Source of the DNA: Plazaster borealis
Lineage: Eukaryota; Echinodermata; Asteroidea; Forcipulatida; Labidiasteridae
Length of the DNA stretch: 64,000 bases
Assembly: GCA_021014325.1 (NCBI GenBank)
Contig: CM037467.1
Span: 744,001-808,000, forward strand
Reading direction: 5' to 3'
A program made the translations under genes and the position numbers. This document shows, one piece after another, positions 61,235 through 64,000 of this stretch (position 1 is its first letter; each line of letters starts with the position of its first letter). The notes under the pieces were generated by a model. The model made no database searches. It saw only the letters and a list, made by a program, of their open reading frames with translations, and had not been told where the DNA came from.

Positions 61235-61863
61235 ATGGAAATGCAGAAAATTATGTATTGATTAACAGGTGCCAATTAAAAATTTAATTATGAAATGCTG
61301 TAAGAGTTTTACAAGCGCGTAATTACCGTCATTAACTCGTCGCTAGCAGGACTACGTCTTTTAAGAAATTGTTTCTCCTCCAGTCATCAAGGTGAATAGT
61401 GAATTTTTACCTCATCACCCGATGAGGTAATCATAACATAAATTGTAGTCGCTTCAGCTATTGACTTCCAAAACTATATGCGTTCACAGCACATTGATAA
61501 AGTTAATAAAGCAATCCTTGGTCAACCGTTGGAGGTCATGGTGATGCTGATGACCAGTACTAATGGTCGTCATGGTGATTGGAACCCTCACGGGGGGTCG
61601 CATCCTATAAAGGGAGAGGTGACAAGACCCGTGGCTATCCGCTACTGTATTTTTTAGAGCTTTTTATCGAATCCCTGGGGTCGATCGTTAGTTTCTTGGC
61701 TTAGGGGGTCGAGGAATACAAGAAAAGAGCAAGCGACGGTTTGTTTTGAATGCTGTTTTGCTTTAGTACTGTAGATCCACCGTTTGGTTATGTGCGTGCC
61801 CATAATTATATGAGAATTCGGCAAGGTACCCTGACGACCTATTTAACATAATCTAAAACCACT
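61235..61863. other. Spacer between inverted type A' elements
   Basis: 629 bp with a perfect 10-bp stem hairpin (TTACCTCATC at 61407, GATGAGGTAA at 61421, loop ACCC). A CCTATAAAGGGA motif near 61595 is TATA-like, and GGTCATGGTGAT and GGTCGTCATGGTGAT repeats occur near 61536. No gene is seen. Confidence 0.5.
61407..61430. other. Perfect 10-bp hairpin, 4-base loop
   Basis: TTACCTCATC (61407-61416), ACCC, GATGAGGTAA (61421-61430). There is no T run after it on either strand. Function unknown. Confidence 0.7.
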
Positions 61864-62246
61864 TTAAAGACACTGGACAACTTTGGTAATTGTCCAAGAC
61901 CAGTCTTCTCACTTGGTGTATCTCAACATATGCACAAAATAACAAACCTGTGAAAATTTGAACTCAATTGGTCATCGAAGTTGCGAGATAATAAACAAAA
62001 AACACCCTTGTCACACGAAGTTGTGTGCTCTCAGATGCTTGATTTCGAGACCTCACGCGTGAGGTCTCGAAATGAATTCAAATATTTACTGAGGAATTAC
62101 TTTTTTCTCAAAAACGACGTTACTTCAGAGGGAGCCGTTTCTCACAATGTTTTATACTATCAACAGCTCTCCATTTATCGTTACCAAGTAAGTTTTTATG
62201 CTAACAATTATTTTGAGTAATTACCAATAGTGTCCAGTGCCTTTAA
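61864..62246 (-). mobile_element. TTAA miniature transposon, type A', inverted, intact palindrome
   Basis: 383 bp, TTAA at 61864-61867 and 62243-62246, opposite orientation to 60847. The centre (62042-62073) is a perfect 32-bp palindrome (half-site ATTTCGAGACCTCACG) and includes CACGCGTG. The right end, inverted, reads AGGCACTGGACACTATTGG, identical to the left end of the 60847 copy. Confidence 0.94.
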
Positions 62247-64000
62247 GAGAACCATTCTCTTATCGGACGATGCATTGTGACCTCAGCTTGGTTTGAATCA
62301 ACCTCTTTCCCATGGGAGTGACAATATCGACTACACAACTATTACTGATCGTAAAATGCGCCGGTGCTTGAACGGGAGCATTATTGCATAACAAGAGATT
62401 GAGGTTGAAACATAATAAACAAGTTTGTAGAAAAAGTGGCATTTCCTTCTTTCTATAAACACCTGGTTTCTAAACAGATTTAAGACTGATGTATTTCCAT
62501 GTTTTATTGTGACACAAGGACCATGTTTTTTTCAAATATTTTATATTCCTGAAGTGTTCCATGAGTGTAGCCCCGCTAATGTACTGCTGATGTTTGTTTG
62601 TATTTAATGACTAGACCTACTTATGCACCAACACTACCCGCGAAAATTTCTAAGCGCGTCCATTAAGACAACTTCGCAATCTCATTCAACCAATTTTCCA
62701 TTCAATTTTCTCCTGTGGGCAATTATTCAGCGTCCCTTTTTCCACACTGTATGCCACTTGCAGAGGGAAGTACAACCCAGGTCAGGCGTTCTGTAATATC
62801 GCTTCCAGCACGCTGTGTTTACATTACACATTTTGGAGAATTTTCCCGCCTTTTTGTTTTGCAATACACGGATCGTCTATATGTGTCATATCTGCTGGTG
62901 CATTACATGGTTGTAGTGTTTCTGGACCAACTTGGTCCAATTACTGATGCAGAGCGATTTATTAAAGTGCGTTTGTAACCATTTTTATTTCACAACGGTT
63001 GTCAAATTGACTGTTTTTATACTGAGCTGTTGACAACCCCTTCTTAGAATAGCATAACAAATAAATGAAATCAAACTGAGATTTACTTGAGAGCACAACC
63101 AAATGTTTCTTAATAAGCTGTTCTCATCCTAAAACTAACAAAATATGTCTGAAAATGTCAAACTAATAAACGCAATTTTCATTAAAAAGAAAATTAAACT
63201 GGTTTTAAAATACCTTAACATGCTTCTCATGTAACCCATGCACATCTTGGTGCCATTCATAAATATTTTATATATATTTTAATTTTTATTATTTTTGGGT
63301 TTATAAGTTCTGTTCACCTCTGCACCTTATTTTCTTAGTTTTCATCAGTTATTTGAATATTTTCTGCTTATCTTTTATTTAAGGTAAACCTCTCGCTTGA
63401 ACTCTGATAGGATTTTTGTTTTACTCTCAAGTTCCCGATCCATTGAAATAGATTAATGTCATTGACCGTTTATGTACCGAGTTGTAATGTGGTGAAATAA
63501 ATTCAATCATCCCTTTATTCATTCATTCATTTATTCATATGTTCATTCATTGCGAAACTGATTTTTAAAAAAAACTATTACTTAACTTCTTTAAGATGCT
63601 GGTCATTAGAACCCAATACTGAGATGCCATGTGTTTTTTCCTTCATTCAATTCCAGTTGCTTCTTGTATTCCATTATGTACACGATGTTCCGGGGATCTT
63701 ATTACATAATTCACAACTCTAAATTCTAACAATTTCCTCATCCCTCGTTTATTTAATCAGTTTTCTACTCCCTATCAATACAAATATTCTGTACCCATAA
63801 ACAATAACGTCTTCTAACTAGCCGTTAATCACTTCATACAGCTTTGAAGAAAAAATTTGATAATAATTCCCAAGTGCTGTTCTCATATTCAGCAGAGACT
63901 GTACATATTTCGAGTAATATAAGTATTGTACAGTATGGTTGAAGAACCGGTACGGAAGCCCATAATGACCCCCAATAAGAAGTACTGTCAGTGTCTCTCA
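62247..64000. other. No gene recognised
   Basis: A plus frame at 62715-62978 begins with GTG and is not recognised. The remainder is very AT-rich with a TTCA-rich microsatellite. Confidence 0.35.
63516..63551. repeat. (TTCA)n-like microsatellite
   Basis: Imperfect ATTC/TTCA units after GAAATAAATTCAATC. This arrangement can mark the 3' tail of a LINE or SINE, but no element body is recognised upstream. Confidence 0.75.

Noticed and set aside
62715..62978. 87-residue plus-strand frame, possible integrated viral or host gene
   Set aside because: It begins at GTG, has no ATG, no splice context and no recognised motif.

Overview
This is animal nuclear DNA: AT-rich, intron-like or intergenic, with no dense coding, no operons and no bacterial signals. 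It is packed with short non-autonomous transposons, tRNA-derived SINEs and tandem repeats. The repeat repertoire, above all many TTAA-flanked miniature elements ending in AAAGGCACTG-type termini, resembles what I know from echinoderm genomes, most likely a sea star (Asteroidea). That placement is an inference from memory of similar repeats, not a database result.

Layout. 0.4-1.0 kb holds a tandem duplication. 5.3-10.5 kb is a cluster of TTAA elements (types A, B and C) with another inverted-repeat element at 7.9 kb. 11.4-13.1 kb has a long-TIR element, a GGCTACGGCT minisatellite and two tRNA-like SINE remnants. 14.3-15.3 kb has a 58-bp tandem repeat and a duplicated segment whose second copy was split by a type B element. 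16.8-21.3 kb has further type B copies and a 21-bp minisatellite. 23-27 kb has small direct repeats and a 135-bp foldback element. 28.2-28.4 kb holds a plausible internal exon, followed by a 2.1-kb satellite of 61/67-bp units. 35.3-39.8 kb is a second TTAA-element cluster with a SINE. 41.2-41.5 kb is a CAAA-rich tract and 43.6-45.2 kb a 43-bp GAGTA-rich array. 47-49.3 kb has a tRNA-like SINE head, a cluster of CCAAT boxes and the best gene evidence: a first coding exon with a hydrophobic leader and a clean splice donor. 51.2-51.7 kb is framed by a perfect 81-bp inverted repeat. 55.5-55.8 kb looks like a minus-strand promoter plus first exon. 57.6-59.0 kb has two SINEs, and 60.8-62.2 kb an inverted pair of TTAA elements.

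Gene content is therefore low: one well-supported exon start (49231, +), three weaker exon candidates (28222, +; 55668, -; 59180, +), and no protein family recognised. Most open frames look like chance or arise inside tandem repeats.

The most interesting signal is the TTAA element family. At least four subtypes share termini and subterminal blocks but carry unrelated palindromes at the centre. The perfect 81-bp inverted repeat at 51.2 kb is next.
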